This document shows, piece by piece, positions 32,040 to 43,480 of a DNA stretch of 64,000 bases. Source of the DNA: Castanea sativa (taxonomy: Eukaryota; Streptophyta; Magnoliopsida; Fagales; Fagaceae); the NCBI RefSeq assembly GCF_040712315.1, contig NC_134018.1, forward strand, positions 930,001-994,000. Reading direction: 5' to 3'. Below the pieces are notes generated by a model. It did not search any database and had not been told where the DNA came from. It saw only the letters and a program-made list of their open reading frames with translations. The position numbers and the translations under genes were made by a program. The number at the start of each line of letters is the position of its first letter. The stretch's first letter is position 1.

Positions 32040-32245
32040 GAATAGTTGCAATTCTTTCCCCTCTCTGCCGGTTCAAGAGTTCGCTAAAAGGAAAGGTTCT
32101 TCCGAGGTGTGGAAGGAAAAATGCTCTAAGTGATTTAATCACTTTTCTCTCTCCCTCTTCCTCTATATTTTGATTGCAATGCTTGTGTGTTTTTGCTTTC
32201 TTGTTTTGAGTCAGTCTAGTTTTATGCTTTGCTTTGTTTAATATG
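32040..32245 (+). repeat. Left arm of a 2.1-kb inverted repeat
   Basis: Contains GCCGGTTCAAGAG, AGGAAAGGTTCTTCC and AGTGATTTAATCACTTTT. These occur in reverse complement at 33920-34140 with moderate divergence. The loop (32245-33920) has no gene. Confidence 0.75.
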
Positions 32246-32689
32246 TAAGGTACGTATGCATGAAAATGCATAAGTATGTGAAATGCAATAGTAAAAACAT
32301 CATGAGCTCAGCCTAATTCAAACCTACCAGCACACAATCAGTTTCACAATGAAAACACACATCTAGAATGCATGAGGCATTGTTATAATGCACATGTGAT
32401 GCAATGCATGATGTTTTAAGATCAAATGTACAAAACCCATTCCAACATTTTCCATAAACTCATCAATTTTGAAAAACCCCCAAAAGTTTTTCAAAACTCA
32501 AAACTTAGGTCAAAAAAGAGTGAAATGCATGATTAATGAGTGAGAAAGAATTATACTAGATGAGGAACACTTGATTTAGGCCGAAGATCAAGTGAGGAAT
32601 GTGAGGGGTTTGAGTTTGAAGAGTTTTGGAGTGAGAAAAGAGAGAAACTGTCGAGAGAGATCGAGGAAATGAGTGCAGAAAATGCGATG

Positions 32690-32960
32690 GCTCCTTATAT
32701 AGAATCTTTATAAAGCTTGATTGATCGAGAGCTATCGAGCTTTAAAGAGGCGCTTTTCAGCTGTCAAACTAGTTATCGAGGATCGAACGAGAGGTTCCTA
32801 GGCAAAGAAGCTCGATGGATCGAGGTAGCTATCGAGAAGCTATCCAAGAGACAAAAAGTTTCTCGATTGATTGAGATAGCTATTGAGAGCTATCGAGATT
32901 GCAATAAAGAAAAGTTGAAGGGTCTCTATAAATAGCCTAGCTGTTGAGAGCAATCGAGGA
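32690..32960. repeat. TCGATCGA/CTATCGAG-rich stretch
   Basis: At least eight overlapping CGAG, TCGATCGAG and CTATCGAG words in about 270 bp, for example GAGCTATCGAGC and GATCGAGGTAGCTATCGAG, next to a TATATAGA box (32695). Related words occur in the LTR-like elements at 5182, 29395, 47095 and 50510. Probably the regulatory part of a minus-strand LTR. Confidence 0.55.
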
Positions 32961-33919
32961 GCTATTGAGATTGCTTAAAAACAGTTTTTCAAGGAAGAGA
33001 AAACACATAGATATGAATGCAATCAAGCATGCTACTCAACCAAAGATTTAAACAACATTTTAAGCTCTCAAAATCATCTCTCAATGAAGAAAAATGTAAG
33101 CAAATAGATCCTAAAACACACACACACACTAAACAAGTCTAACCAATTTTATATTTAAAAAACAAGTTAAGACAATATAGTGAGCATACATTAGCGCATT
33201 TAAACCTTGTGATGGCCAAATCACATTGTATTGGCACATGTATCAAAAGTAGCAAAGAATATTGCGTGTTGTGTGTGAAAAATATCGTAAGATTGCATAA
33301 GTGTCTCTATGTTATGACGATTTGAGATATGAGTAAATCAATTTAACTCATACACGATCATAACAGTTTGATGGAGACTATCACATTCGAGGTACATCCT
33401 ATAACTCCCACATCTCCTAGAATACACACTTGCAATCATATATAAAGTATTTTGATCTTTTTGCTTTTATTTTTCTTTGCATATTTTTCTTTTATTAAGC
33501 ATATCATGCATGGGCATATAAAAGAGAGAAACGAAATACCAATTATGTTAAATTTTTTGACATTGCACTTTTACTATGCCGAAGCATACAGATGTCATTT
33601 CATGATTGGCGGGCAACAATGGTGAGATGGTCATTTATGCCTTTCTCTTAGGATTTTCTAGTTCTTCTCATAAAAAAGAGTGATATGAGTGTTAAGTACA
33701 AGAAATCACATAATCTTACTCATCACAAACATGAGTCACAAACCTCACTTGTTTAGTTGTGCATAGAGATGCTCATCTAAGCTACAAAAGATATAAAGTT
33801 TTAAAAACTTTGTTTCATTGGCCATTCAAGGTATATAAGTACCAACGTACACAAACACACACTATTTTTATATTTTTCTGATTTTTCAATTTTTTTCATT
33901 TTATAAAAAAATAAAAACA

Positions 33920-34140
33920 AATTGAAAAACAACCAAACAAAACATGTCAAATAAAGCAATGCATAAAAATTAGGCTGTCTTAAATAAAAAATAAAAAAAC
34001 ACACAAGTAATTCAAACATAACAAAAAGAGGGAGAGGGAGAAAAAGTGACTAAATCACTTGGAGCCCTTTTCCTTCCACACTTTGGAGGAACCTTTCCTT
34101 TGAGCAAAACCTTGAACCGGTGGTGAGGGGGAAGAATTGA
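33920..34140 (-). repeat. Right arm of the inverted repeat
   Basis: Reverse complement of 32040-32245 (AAGTGACTAAATCACTTGG, AGGAACCTTTCCTTT, TTGAACCGG). Confidence 0.75.
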
Positions 34141-35465
34141 AACCGTTAAAGTTTAAAAGAAACATGAAAATAACTCTCTAAAATATCTTTTGGGTCATGT
34201 TATAATATGACCTTTAATTTATACGCTTGCATGTAGGGAACGAAAAACCAAGACAATATTGACTTAGTTAAAACACGTCAGATTTAGCTTTCCTATTTTT
34301 TGATCGATCAAGCCATTTCAAGAATTTGCTTTTGATTGATTGAGCTGTGATTAAAATTTAAAAGGTCGTTGAAGACTCTTGTTGATCAATTGAGTGTCAA
34401 GGCAATTAGAATTTTTAAATTCTGTCTTCTTTGACATACATCTTGAACATTACAACTTGAACTTCGATGACACATTACATACTCTATTGAAATCTTAACT
34501 TTCCACTTTGTCACCAAAATTAATGTGCCTTTTATTGCTTTTACTATTGATTGTTTTAGAAATGGTGAATGATTATTGTAGTTGAATTGCTTATTGGAAT
34601 ACACATAAATTATTCAATTAATACCAACTAATCCACTGCATAAATAATTTGGGGTCTAAGATTTTCCTAAAATGTTTTCCATGGTTTATATAAAATAAGT
34701 CAAAATGGTGAAAAACATTTTTTATGAGAAGTGGGAGTAGTTTTCTACAATTTCCTTATGGCCTCCCCCATTCATTTCTTCTTTCTCCTAAAACCATCAC
34801 CATCACCATCACCGTTACCACCTTCACAACCTTCACCACAACCATCGCTAATTCTATCATTGCCACCACTACTATCTTTGAGGCCGCTACCATTAGTATT
34901 CTCACCTAAACCAGCATTGAGTCTATATGAAATATTAATGATTTTTAAGCGTATTAAATGATGTATATAAAACAGTTTTCTCAAGGTCATATTTAGATTC
35001 GCTACAATAAACATCAAACTAGTCACTTTTTTTGGAAAATTTTTTTTTCAAGGAAAATTTTTTCCACCGAAACAAAGAAACAAAAGAAAGCATTTGAGAG
35101 AATACAATTATCACATCTTGTCAATAGAATTACAAAAACTAATTTGAAATTACAAGGGAAAATGGAATTGGATTGGAAATCTCCAGCATTTCACCTCCCC
35201 TAGTGTGGATTGTATCATTTTTATGCATCATGTTCTTAAGAAAATAACATCATCAATTATAACATAATGTAGATCTTTGTATTAATGTAGGAATCTATTT
35301 TCTTAACATTCAGCTCCCCTCTATGAAATGATTACCTTATGAAACTCCCACCTTCTCTCATTCAATTAATCTAATTATTCACATTAATTAAAAAGAAAAT
35401 CATAATTCTTATATATATTGATAAATATTTCATTTATTCATTTAATATTAAATTGCACCAACACA

Positions 35466-37056
35466 CTAGTTCACCAAATATGGATCTTCATTAATTCTCT
35501 GGTAGTTCTCAAATTCTTGCATTGCCTCGTAGATGGAATCTATTCCTTCATTGTAGCATGATTGAGATGCACTAAATCCTCCATTTGCCAAGGATTCTGG
35601 ATAGTTATTCTGGAAGTAAGTATTGTCCAATATAAAGGGTTCAGTCCAGAAGTCACTAAATGATTACTCAAGTGTTTCCAATGTAGAGAGACTATCTTCT
35701 GCAGTCCAATTTATGTTAGATAAAGGTGCATTATCAAAGCTCAAGTATGAGAATTTACTAGAAAATGTTTCTAGGGGTAATTGGGAGCTCTCCTGAACTT
35801 GGTAAGAGGGAGAATTGCTTACAAAACTGTCAGCTTCTGTTTTATTTGCTATATCAGCATCATGTTGGTAAGCTTCATTGGATAGCGTTTTCATTTTTGA
35901 TGTTGTAGGATTTTTCTTGGTGTTTTTCTTCAAGTGGGCATGCCAATGGTTTTTTATATCATTATCTGATCTCCCTGGCAAGCTTGCTGCAATCATAGAC
36001 CATCTACAAAGAAAAATACATGGGGTTTATATAGAGGGTTTTTTTTGTTTTTTTTTTGTTTTGTTTTGTTTCTTCTTTTCAATGAATGAGAAGATCGTAT
36101 TGCATCGAATGTCTATTGGACAAAGTTCAAGTAACAGCACCTATTGGCAGAACTGGAACACCAGTATATACACCAAATCTAACTCAATTTCAAAAGTTTA
36201 TAGGTAGTTACATAACCATATATTTGTATTTACATATTTAAGCTCATTGAAAAATTAATTTTGAATCATTTCAAAAAAAAAACTGACTAATTATGGTGAC
36301 ATATCTTGGTTACTTACAGGTGCATTTAATGCAGACATAAGAAGCTTATGACTATTCACAATGCCAACATGTTTACGTTGAATTCTTCAAAATGACTGGC
36401 ATGCGTGAAGTAGGTTATGCTCATAAATATTTGTTATCAAGTATGAAAACATGCAAACAAGAAAAAGCGCATGGAAAGAAGGGGAGATTTTGTAAATAAA
36501 GTTATGTTCATCCAAATTCTTGCTGAAGAATTAAGAAGGATTTAAGTCTGTACTTATTGCCTAGTTCTTCATGCAATTTGATGATTATAAGCTCTTCTTC
36601 TTCTGTGTAGTTTCCTCGTTTTAAATCTGGCTGGAGATAGTTCAACCATCGCAGTCGGCAACTCTTCCCACACCTTGATAAACCTGTAAACCAATGTATA
36701 ACAAAAAAAGGTTGATTAACATAAAGTACTGTAATGCCATAGGATTCCAATTTATTTTTTTATATTTGGATTTTCCCAGGAAAGAAAAGTATGACAGAAA
36801 ATGGAAGACAATCATGATAGTCAATAAAGGCAAATCATGCATAAAAATGAACAATAAAAGTAAAGGAAAATCATACAAATGTCCTTGGATTGATTTCTAT
36901 CAGCTTCAAAGAGTTTCTTAATTACCTGCAAATTTGGGAAGTTCCTGCCAGTTCCAGTGGCCAAATCTCTGAATATGAGACCTTTTTATTATCTTCTTCT
37001 ACACTCCATGCACCTTTCTTTAGTCCATTTTAATCATAGATGGGAGCTCTCACCAT
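35466..37056 (-). pseudogene. R2R3-MYB pseudogene
   Basis: The same three-exon layout as the intact gene: exon 1 37056-36926 (131 bp), exon 2 36683-36554 (130 bp), exon 3 36003-35466 (538 bp), with GT..AG borders kept. Codon 9 is TAA (AAA in the intact copy). Two bases are missing after codon 24, which shifts exon 1. In exon 3 the codon matching residue 201 is TAA (CAA in the intact copy). Exon 2 is still fully open ([17 protein letters not shown]..), as is the start of exon 3 up to that stop. Similarity elsewhere is high, so inactivation is recent compared with the duplication. No product longer than eight residues is expected from the normal start. Confidence 0.93.
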
Positions 37057-37169
37057 CTCTCTCTAATTAAAAATTTAGGTCAAGTGATTCCCTAGCTCTA
37101 AGAAGCATTTTTGTACAAAAAAATTGAGTTGAAAAATGTTCAATAATTACTGCCTTGAAGATGAAAGGC

Positions 37170-37216
37170 TATCTTGACCAAACATATGATAGGCTATCAT
37201 ATGTTTGGTCAAGATA
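37170..37216. repeat. Perfect 47-bp palindrome upstream of the MYB pseudogene
   Basis: Two exact 23-bp arms (37170-37192 and 37194-37216) around a single G; the right arm begins CTATCATATGTTTGGTC. The intact MYB block has only the right arm (54142-54165, with one change), so the left arm was added in this copy. It is about 115 bp upstream of the pseudogene start. Confidence 0.95.
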
Positions 37217-37330
37217 ATAATACAAAAAAAAAGAAAAAGGTAGGCGCACAAAATGAAGTTGCAACGAAATTAAGGCAGCAATTCTCTACCACGTGTACAT
37301 GTAGGAGGGTCAAGCCAAGCAAAGTATATA

Positions 37331-38530
37331 GCTTTGTTTGTTTTGCTGAAAAACCTTCTATAAAGATAATTTTTTATATTTTTCAATATTTGGTAGTATA
37401 AAAAAAATTAGTCAACAGAAAATTCTAACAAAAATAAGGCTTATTTTCTATAGGTTGTTTTCAAAAAAGAAAGAAAAAAAAGGAAATGATCTCTCTTTTG
37501 CGTGGCTTGCAACTCTTATTCTTTTGGCTGCGAGAAACAGTATTTTTTTTCTTTCTCTCTTCTCTCTTCTCTCCCATAAATTGGCAAATTTGTCAAACCT
37601 CATCAAGTAAGATGGTAATATTTTTCATTGGAGAGAAATCCAACTATCTTATGAATCATGCAACAGTAGTTGAAGCCAATATTTGAGGCTTCGCAAGTTT
37701 CCCTCCAACTGTTGTGATAGTTTGTTGGAAAACAGACCACTGTGGATTGGAATTATTGGTTTGCGTTAGAAAAGGGTGTGGATTGGAGTTATTGGTTTGT
37801 GTTAGAAAAGGGTGGCCCTTGCAGTCTCTTATGGGTCCATTCTTATTGATTTGCCACATAAATAAAGTAATCAACTAACTATTTGCTGAGAAGATGAAGA
37901 AAATTTTTTTTTTAATTCTAAACCTTGAGTCCTTGACAATAGAATGCTTCTTGATAGAAAATTTGAAAACATTAAATCTAGTGTTCGGCTTCTTAAAACT
38001 TAAAGGCATATATAAATCAAGTGTTTAAACAATTTGGCATTTTGGTATTTATCAAACAATTTGTTCTAGACTATTTTGCAAGTTGAACTATTTAGTCTAT
38101 GTGACATCTTGAACTATTTGAAATGGAACTTATGATTACTTTGAATTATGAGAAATATGGTTGATATATATGTGTGTTTATGTACATTACTATCCATAAT
38201 ATATAAACAAGATGAGTGGTAAAGGTCATTGGAGAACTAATTTTACTTGTATATATCGTCAAAATTTTAGATGGAAAACCAAATTCATACTTATTTTTTT
38301 AATTGTTTATATTAATTACATTAGTTGAGTTTGCACACTAACATGTTATACATATTTTAAATTATACAAAAAATGTTATAAAAAATTTGAGCATACCAAA
38401 CACTTGAAAATGCTCTCAATTTTATTTTCAGGGTCATTACCAAACACTAGAAAATGTGATAATTTTCTAGAAAACATTTTTTGAAAAATGACCAATTTTC
38501 TAAAAAATGTTAATACTAAAACAAACAGAG
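37331..38530. mobile_element. 1.2-kb insertion in GRF exon 2, TTTGTTTGTTT-ended family
   Basis: The left end TAGCTTTGTTTGTTTTGC and the complement of the right end CGCTCTGTTTGTTTTAG are alike; next to the right end lies TTTTCTAGAAAAC, as in the MITE at 9156-9479. GTATA occurs on both sides (about 37326-37330 and 38531-38535) and may be the target duplication. The interior contains a 36-bp tandem duplication and no protein. Confidence 0.65.
37744..37815. repeat. 36-bp tandem duplication (2 units)
   Basis: GGATTGGAATTATTGG..AAAAGGGTG repeated directly with two or three changes. Non-coding. Confidence 0.9.
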
Positions 38531-39023
38531 CGTATATCCACAAGTATCATCATCAACCTTGCAGCAATAAAGAGGTTCAAAAATTAATTAATAATTAAAT
38601 AACAGATTGAGAGAGATAGAGTGATGATAATGCATTTTCAGATTCAATAAGTAGTTTATAATTAGGCACACAAAATTTTTCACAATTATAAAGAAGGTAT
38701 GTTGTAATTGGTGTTAATAAAAATAGTGTCATATCAATAATAAACCTATATAAAAATGTTGTTCTAATTGTGACTTAATATGTCAATAAGTTGTGAAATA
38801 GATTATGAAAATTTTTATTGTATCATCTTTTTTGTTTTATGTTTTGTGAACTGTCACATAAACCTACTAATTTCTTCTTCATAATTTACAGTTGCACATG
38901 TTAGGTTGTTACAAAAATTATGGAACAAAAGTTGTTTTCATAGATTTTCTCAAAATTTTATTCTTTCAAATTAGTACAGTACTCCGTATTTTTCACACGT
39001 CCAAAACCTCCTCCCGATGCTTC

Positions 39024-39047
39024 CACCTGTCCATGCATGGACAGGTG
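39024..39047. repeat. Perfect 24-bp palindrome inside GRF exon 1, copy 2
   Basis: CACCTGTCCATG directly followed by its complement. Copies 1 and 3 have only the left half, then unrelated sequence (ATGTCTTCACTGGTGCC), so the right half was written over the ancestral bases. Confidence 0.95.
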
Positions 39048-39117
39048 CCCCTGTTCAACAATGACAAAACTGCATCCAAGGATTTCTCAGTGCATATCGT
39101 GAAGTTGAAGAAGACAT

Positions 39118-39564
39118 GGTTGAGGGCTGGTGGTATAGTGTATGTGTAAGAAATGCTATTATTAAAAGAGATGGAGCATTTCCCTCATGAAAAACGAGCT
39201 TGTTTCAGGTGCTTAATTAAGATAAGCACATATTGATATCACTTTTAATATTGAGGGAGATTTAATAGCGATTTATACCTAAAACATATAATATAACCAT
39301 AGCAGATTGAGTGTTATATATACTTCAAAATTCAGTTATATTTTAGTCTTTTGCCAATAATTATATATGGCACGTCATTCTATAAGTACTGGCATGCAGT
39401 TCTATAATTAAATTCTTTAGAGAATGCAAGATTTTAAAATAATGGCTAAATAATGTATTTCCACACTAAAATTAATATTATTATTTAGAGGAAATAAAAG
39501 AATGAGAGAAAATTTGGCAGGTAGATACAATGCTATGATTTATTGCATAGATCGTGAACATAAT

Positions 39565-39608
<44 letters not shown>

Positions 39609-40135
39609 AATTTGTAACTCATGGGAATTTTGAAAATTCTGAGAAGGAAAATGATTTGAAAAATAAGAAGTTACGGCTCTTGAATCTTTGTTCATTCAAA
39701 GCACTTTATGATAATCACCATTGGAAAAGCAAAAAACACAAAAGTTGGGATTAATAATGAAATGGGTGAACTCATGAAGCCAAACCAGTTCTCTGGAGAG
39801 GATGCTCTGCTGGTTGAGTTTGAAGAAATGGGTTTGATAATCTGCAGCTTCTTATCCCATGGTCTCCAAAAAAAGATTTAGTTCTCACTTTTTTTTTTGA
39901 ACCCATCTGGCAGAAATTCAATTTATAGCTGAAATTATTTGTAAAGATGAAAGATTTTCCAGAGATACAAGTCTACTCTTTGGTGAAAAAAAGAAGAAGA
40001 TAAAGTGAAAGTCTAGTTTGGGGTAGATGCCTAGGCTCTTATGCTCAAGGGTGTGAAGGAAGCTTACTTATGTTATCAAGTTCACCTTACTTCATAGCTA
40101 CTTAACCACAAAATTTCTTAATAAATATTTACACT
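39118..40135 (+). repeat. GRF block 2, right part
   Basis: 39240-39560 matches 28816-29179. 39610-40020 matches 44360-44590 (ACTCATGGGAATTTTGA, CATCTGGCAGAAATT, ATTTTCCAGAGATACAAGTCTA). An AT array (39567-39606) replaces a short A/G-rich tract of block 3. No gene is supported; the 66-residue frame at 39554 starts in the AT array. Confidence 0.8.
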
Positions 40136-41053
40136 CTTGCTATCTATATATACATCTCATATCTTAAAAATCTTTCATTTATAATAAATATATTTCCTTG
40201 GTGGTGCTTAATATATAAATATATTTAGTACCATTTAAACACATTTCAAAATATATTTAGTTTTCTTTGCCTTATAAGAAAGATTAAATTATTTATATAT
40301 GTCATTAGATATCTATTTTTTAAAAGAAAAAAAGTATATAAAGTTAAAAAGAATTTTGCCAACAAAAAAAAAAAAAAATCTGTATAATTTTAGGATTTTA
40401 TCTATATAATTTCATCTACACATTTGGCCTTATAAGATAAAATTAGAATGTAATTTTAGGATTTTCTCTCTTAACCTATTCTCTTTGTGAAGCACTTTGG
40501 TTTACTAATATTTTAAGATTATATTTTCTTTTAATTCAAAGTATTGTTTTGTCTTTAGCTTTTTTCAATTCAAAAGTATTAGCTCTATTAAGAAGCTTGG
40601 CTATTCTTGGCTCTATTCAGATTATTGGCTCTATAGCTTTGTATTATAGATATCATTCTTTTGGTTATTTGTTGTGCTTGCTTTTTAGATAAAATAGAAA
40701 AAGTTATTTAGAACGTGCTAAATCTAGATTACGGGAACTATATTATTATTTAATTTTTTTTTAATCCATAACTCTTTTGATTGATATAAATTATTACTGC
40801 ACAATGAATCACTGGATGCTATTAAAAGAGAATTGGATGTCAAATTATAGAATAGAAGGGATTGATTCTGTCTTCTGATTCACTGGATTGGCTATCTAAT
40901 TCAATGATATATAAGTAATTGAAGAAGGATAATGATTAGGTATTTCATAATATCAATTTATTTGTTGATTTTTGCTTTGTGTTGTGGGATTAATGGTAGA
41001 TAAAGCATAATTGGTGTAGTTTTGCTAAAGGACTTTAAGGTTGAACTAGAAAC

Positions 41054-41099
<46 letters not shown>

Positions 41100-41677
41100 C
41101 TGCATGCATATTTTGGAGGTGGATTTTTGTGGCTTAGATCCTAACTTGATATTGCTAAGATATCTTCAATCAAAGGGGAAAGTGTATGGTTCAAATGGAA
41201 GCACCAAAATCCCAGGGGAGAATCCAAAGAGAAATTTCGTCAACAAATTGCAGTGTACCACACACGATAATTAAGATGTGCGAAAGTTTCAAATTATCTA
41301 CTTAGATAAAGATTCAAATATGTGATTCTCTTTTGAAAATCATTTTATTTTTTCTAATTATTTGTTTTGTGTTTTTTTACAAGGTGAAAATGTACCATCA
41401 ACTTATGTTCAAAATGAAATACTAGCTTTCTAATTATTTGTTCATGAGAGTAAATTACAAACACAGATGTTCTAACTTTGTATTAGTTTGAACTACATTA
41501 CATGTTTGAGTGTTTCAGCTATATAATATTTCTTGCAATTTATGGATGCTATTATACCATGAAAAAAAAATTATGGACACCAAATCATTCTATAAGCTTG
41601 AACTCACATGTTCATAGCAAAACTACTCAAATAAGAGATAATTTATAAATCCGTGTATCGCACGGGTTAGCGACTAG
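40136..41677 (+). mobile_element. Helitron-like element, 3' end defined
   Basis: The right terminus shows the Helitron signature: CCGTG-TATCG-CACGG hairpin (41651-41665), then GTTAGCGACTAG and a T (41678). Left of it the sequence is AT-rich and non-coding. A start of the TCTATATATACATC type lies at about 40142, but this 5' end is a guess. The AT array 41057-41097 lies inside. No Rep/helicase is seen, so a non-autonomous element. Confidence 0.5.
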
Positions 41678-41689
41678 TAATAATAATAA

Positions 41690-42345
41690 TAATAGATACT
41701 GCTTTATTTTGGAGTCTAGAATGTTTGCTAATGCACAATTGAGTAAAGAACTATATATTTGTTATTGGATGATTTGATCTTAGATGCTTGATTTGGTGCA
41801 ATGGAGATCAAAATGTCAGTCTCACCTCCCTCTAGAAGGAATCTTATATTTTTCCTCATAGAAAAGGGTTCTCTTACTCTTTTGGAAATGCAAAAGTATA
41901 ATCAAAATGTTACTGTCTACTTAATTTCTAATTGTAAAGTCTAAAATGTTTATGACTGAAGTAATCATGAAGATGTTATAATTTTGGATATTTATCAGTT
42001 TTTTTAGGATATGGAGGCCTAGTTAGAGGCAATTAGATTTTAATAAATGGAAGTGTTTTTAGCCATTTTTTCTTCATTTGATCATGTTCTCTTTATGTTG
42101 GTACACAAATGATTTCATCTCATTTAAATAATGAACACAATGTTTGCCATTGGGGTCTTGGGATTTGGTGGTGAGATTAGAGTGGTTGAGGACGTGATAA
42201 AAATAAAACTACTTTTTATCTAGATTTTATTTTAATCATTTTAATATTAAATTTATAATAAAATATAGTTTCTTGCCTAAGTAGTATTCAGTTCCAACCC
42301 TTATATATCTAGATTAGTAAATAAAATACCTTCAATTGCCAAAAA
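41690..42345 (+). repeat. GRF block 2, outer part
   Basis: 41695-41950 matches 45815-46030 closely (TATTTTGGAGTC, TTGAGTAAAGAACTATA, CAAAATGTTACT.TCTACTTAATTTC). The rest has no recognised feature. Confidence 0.75.
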
Positions 42346-42587
42346 GTACTTCTAAGACCAAAAAAATTTATAAGATATGAATTGAGGAAATTGGGTTTCA
42401 AAGAATTCAACAATAGTGTGGAAAAATATCATAAATATTATATAACAAAATGAGTATTATATATGAGCCTTTATAAAAACACATAAAAATTATTTTCAAA
42501 TTAAATTACAAAGTATTTGTGCATGGTGCCGGATATTGTCTAGTTGGGAAAGAGAGACATTTTTTATTTCATTAATATTTAAAAAAA

Positions 42588-42614
42588 GAAAAGAAGAAGA
42601 AGAAGAAGAAGAAG
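42588..42614. repeat. (AAG)n microsatellite
   Basis: About eight AAG units on the plus strand. Confidence 0.9.
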
Positions 42615-42729
42615 AGTAAATCTAGTTGTTAAGAGTACATAAATATCATCCCATATATAATTCCCATAATTCGTAATACGTTCATCCACGTCGACCCAAT
42701 AAAGCAAAAGCAAAAAGTCACATTGCTCG

Positions 42730-43209
42730 AGAATAATTTTTCTCCTAAGCTATCTATCATCTCTCTAAGCATAGGCAGCAATTCTCTACCACGTGCACAT
42801 GTAGGAGGGTCAAGCCAAACAAAGTATCACAAGTATCATCAACCTTGCAGCTGCCAAAAAGAGATTAAACATAATTAATACTTAAATAACAGAGAGACAG
42901 AGAGATATTATTTTCAGATTCAATAAGTTTGGACACAAAAAATTCCTCAAATTGTTAAAGTAGTATATTATGATTAGTGCTAATAAAAATAGCGTCATGT
43001 TGTTCTAACAATTTGACACAGACTGTTATGAAAAGGATGATAGAAAATGCTTTTAGATTAGCACAATACCCCATATTTTTCACAAGCCCAAAACCTCCTC
43101 CCTATGCTTTCGCCAGTACATGATGTCTTCACTGGTGCCCTTTTTCCACAATGACAAAACTGCATCCAAGGACTTCCAAGTACATGCATGATGAAGTTGA
43201 AGAAGACAT
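42730..43209 (-). pseudogene. GRF-type zinc-finger pseudogene, copy 3
   Basis: Exon 1 (43209-43070, 140 bp) starts MSSSTSS but is 2 bp longer than copy 1 just after that point, so the frame shifts. The downstream frame still reads PWMQFCHCGKRAPVKTSCTG and IGRRFWACEKYG before a donor GTATTG. Exon 2 starts at 42843 with VDDTC, lacks one G (frameshift), then WLDPPTCARGRELLPMLREM to about 42735. Apart from the two indels the zinc-finger residues (CHCG, GRRFWAC, and the TC of exon 2) are best preserved in this copy. An 80-residue frame over this region is in the wrong phase. Confidence 0.85.
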
Positions 43210-43480
43210 GGTTGAGGGCTGGTGGTGCTGGTGCAGTATATCCATCTAATCTGAAGAAAATGGCACAAAGAAATGCTATTATAGGCCTTGGAAAGAGGTG
43301 GAATAAACCGAGCTTGTTTCATTCCAGTGCTTAAGATACGTACTTCTGATATACTGTTAATAAAAAATTTTATGCTTCAAAATTGTTCTCTAATTTCTTC
43401 TTTCGGATGCTTTATGATGTAAGTTAATTTTTATTCATTTGCCAATAATTATGGTACGTCATTCTATAAGTACTAGCATG

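Larger units (their letters stand above)
34170..37267 (+). repeat. MYB block, copy 2
   Basis: Collinear with 50160-50350 plus 51251-54210. Landmarks are GCATGTAGGGAACGAAAAACC, GACATACATCTTGAACATT, the CACCATCACCATCACC run (34793-34830), the MYB exons and GCACAAAATGAAGTTGCAACG at the end. It lacks the 900-bp LTR-like insertion and about 190 bp of intron 1 that copy 3 has. Similarity to the block stops at about 37267. Confidence 0.9.
37268..39117 (-). pseudogene. GRF-type zinc-finger pseudogene, copy 2 (split by an insertion)
   Basis: Exon 1 (39117-38983, 135 bp) reads MSSSTSRYALRNPWMQFCHC, then TGA in place of Gly, then TGAPVHAWTGGSIGRRFWTC and a donor GTACTG. Exon 2 begins at 38557 and is cut after about 24 bp by the insertion 37331-38530. 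It resumes at 37330 with WLDPPTCTRGRELLP and runs into TAA where the MYB block starts (about 37268). The residues between CHC and WTGG were rewritten by a palindrome (39024-39047). Clearly non-functional, with an early stop, an insertion and a truncated C-terminus. Confidence 0.85.

Noticed and set aside
34724..35026. Thr/Pro/Ser-rich and Gly/Asp-rich frames near 34.8 and 51.6 kb
   Set aside because: They come from an imperfect CACCAT repeat downstream of the MYB copies; frames differ between the two copies.
43080..43322. 80-residue minus-strand frame (ATG at 43322)
   Set aside because: It overlaps GRF exon 1 in the wrong phase; the zinc-finger residues are in another frame.
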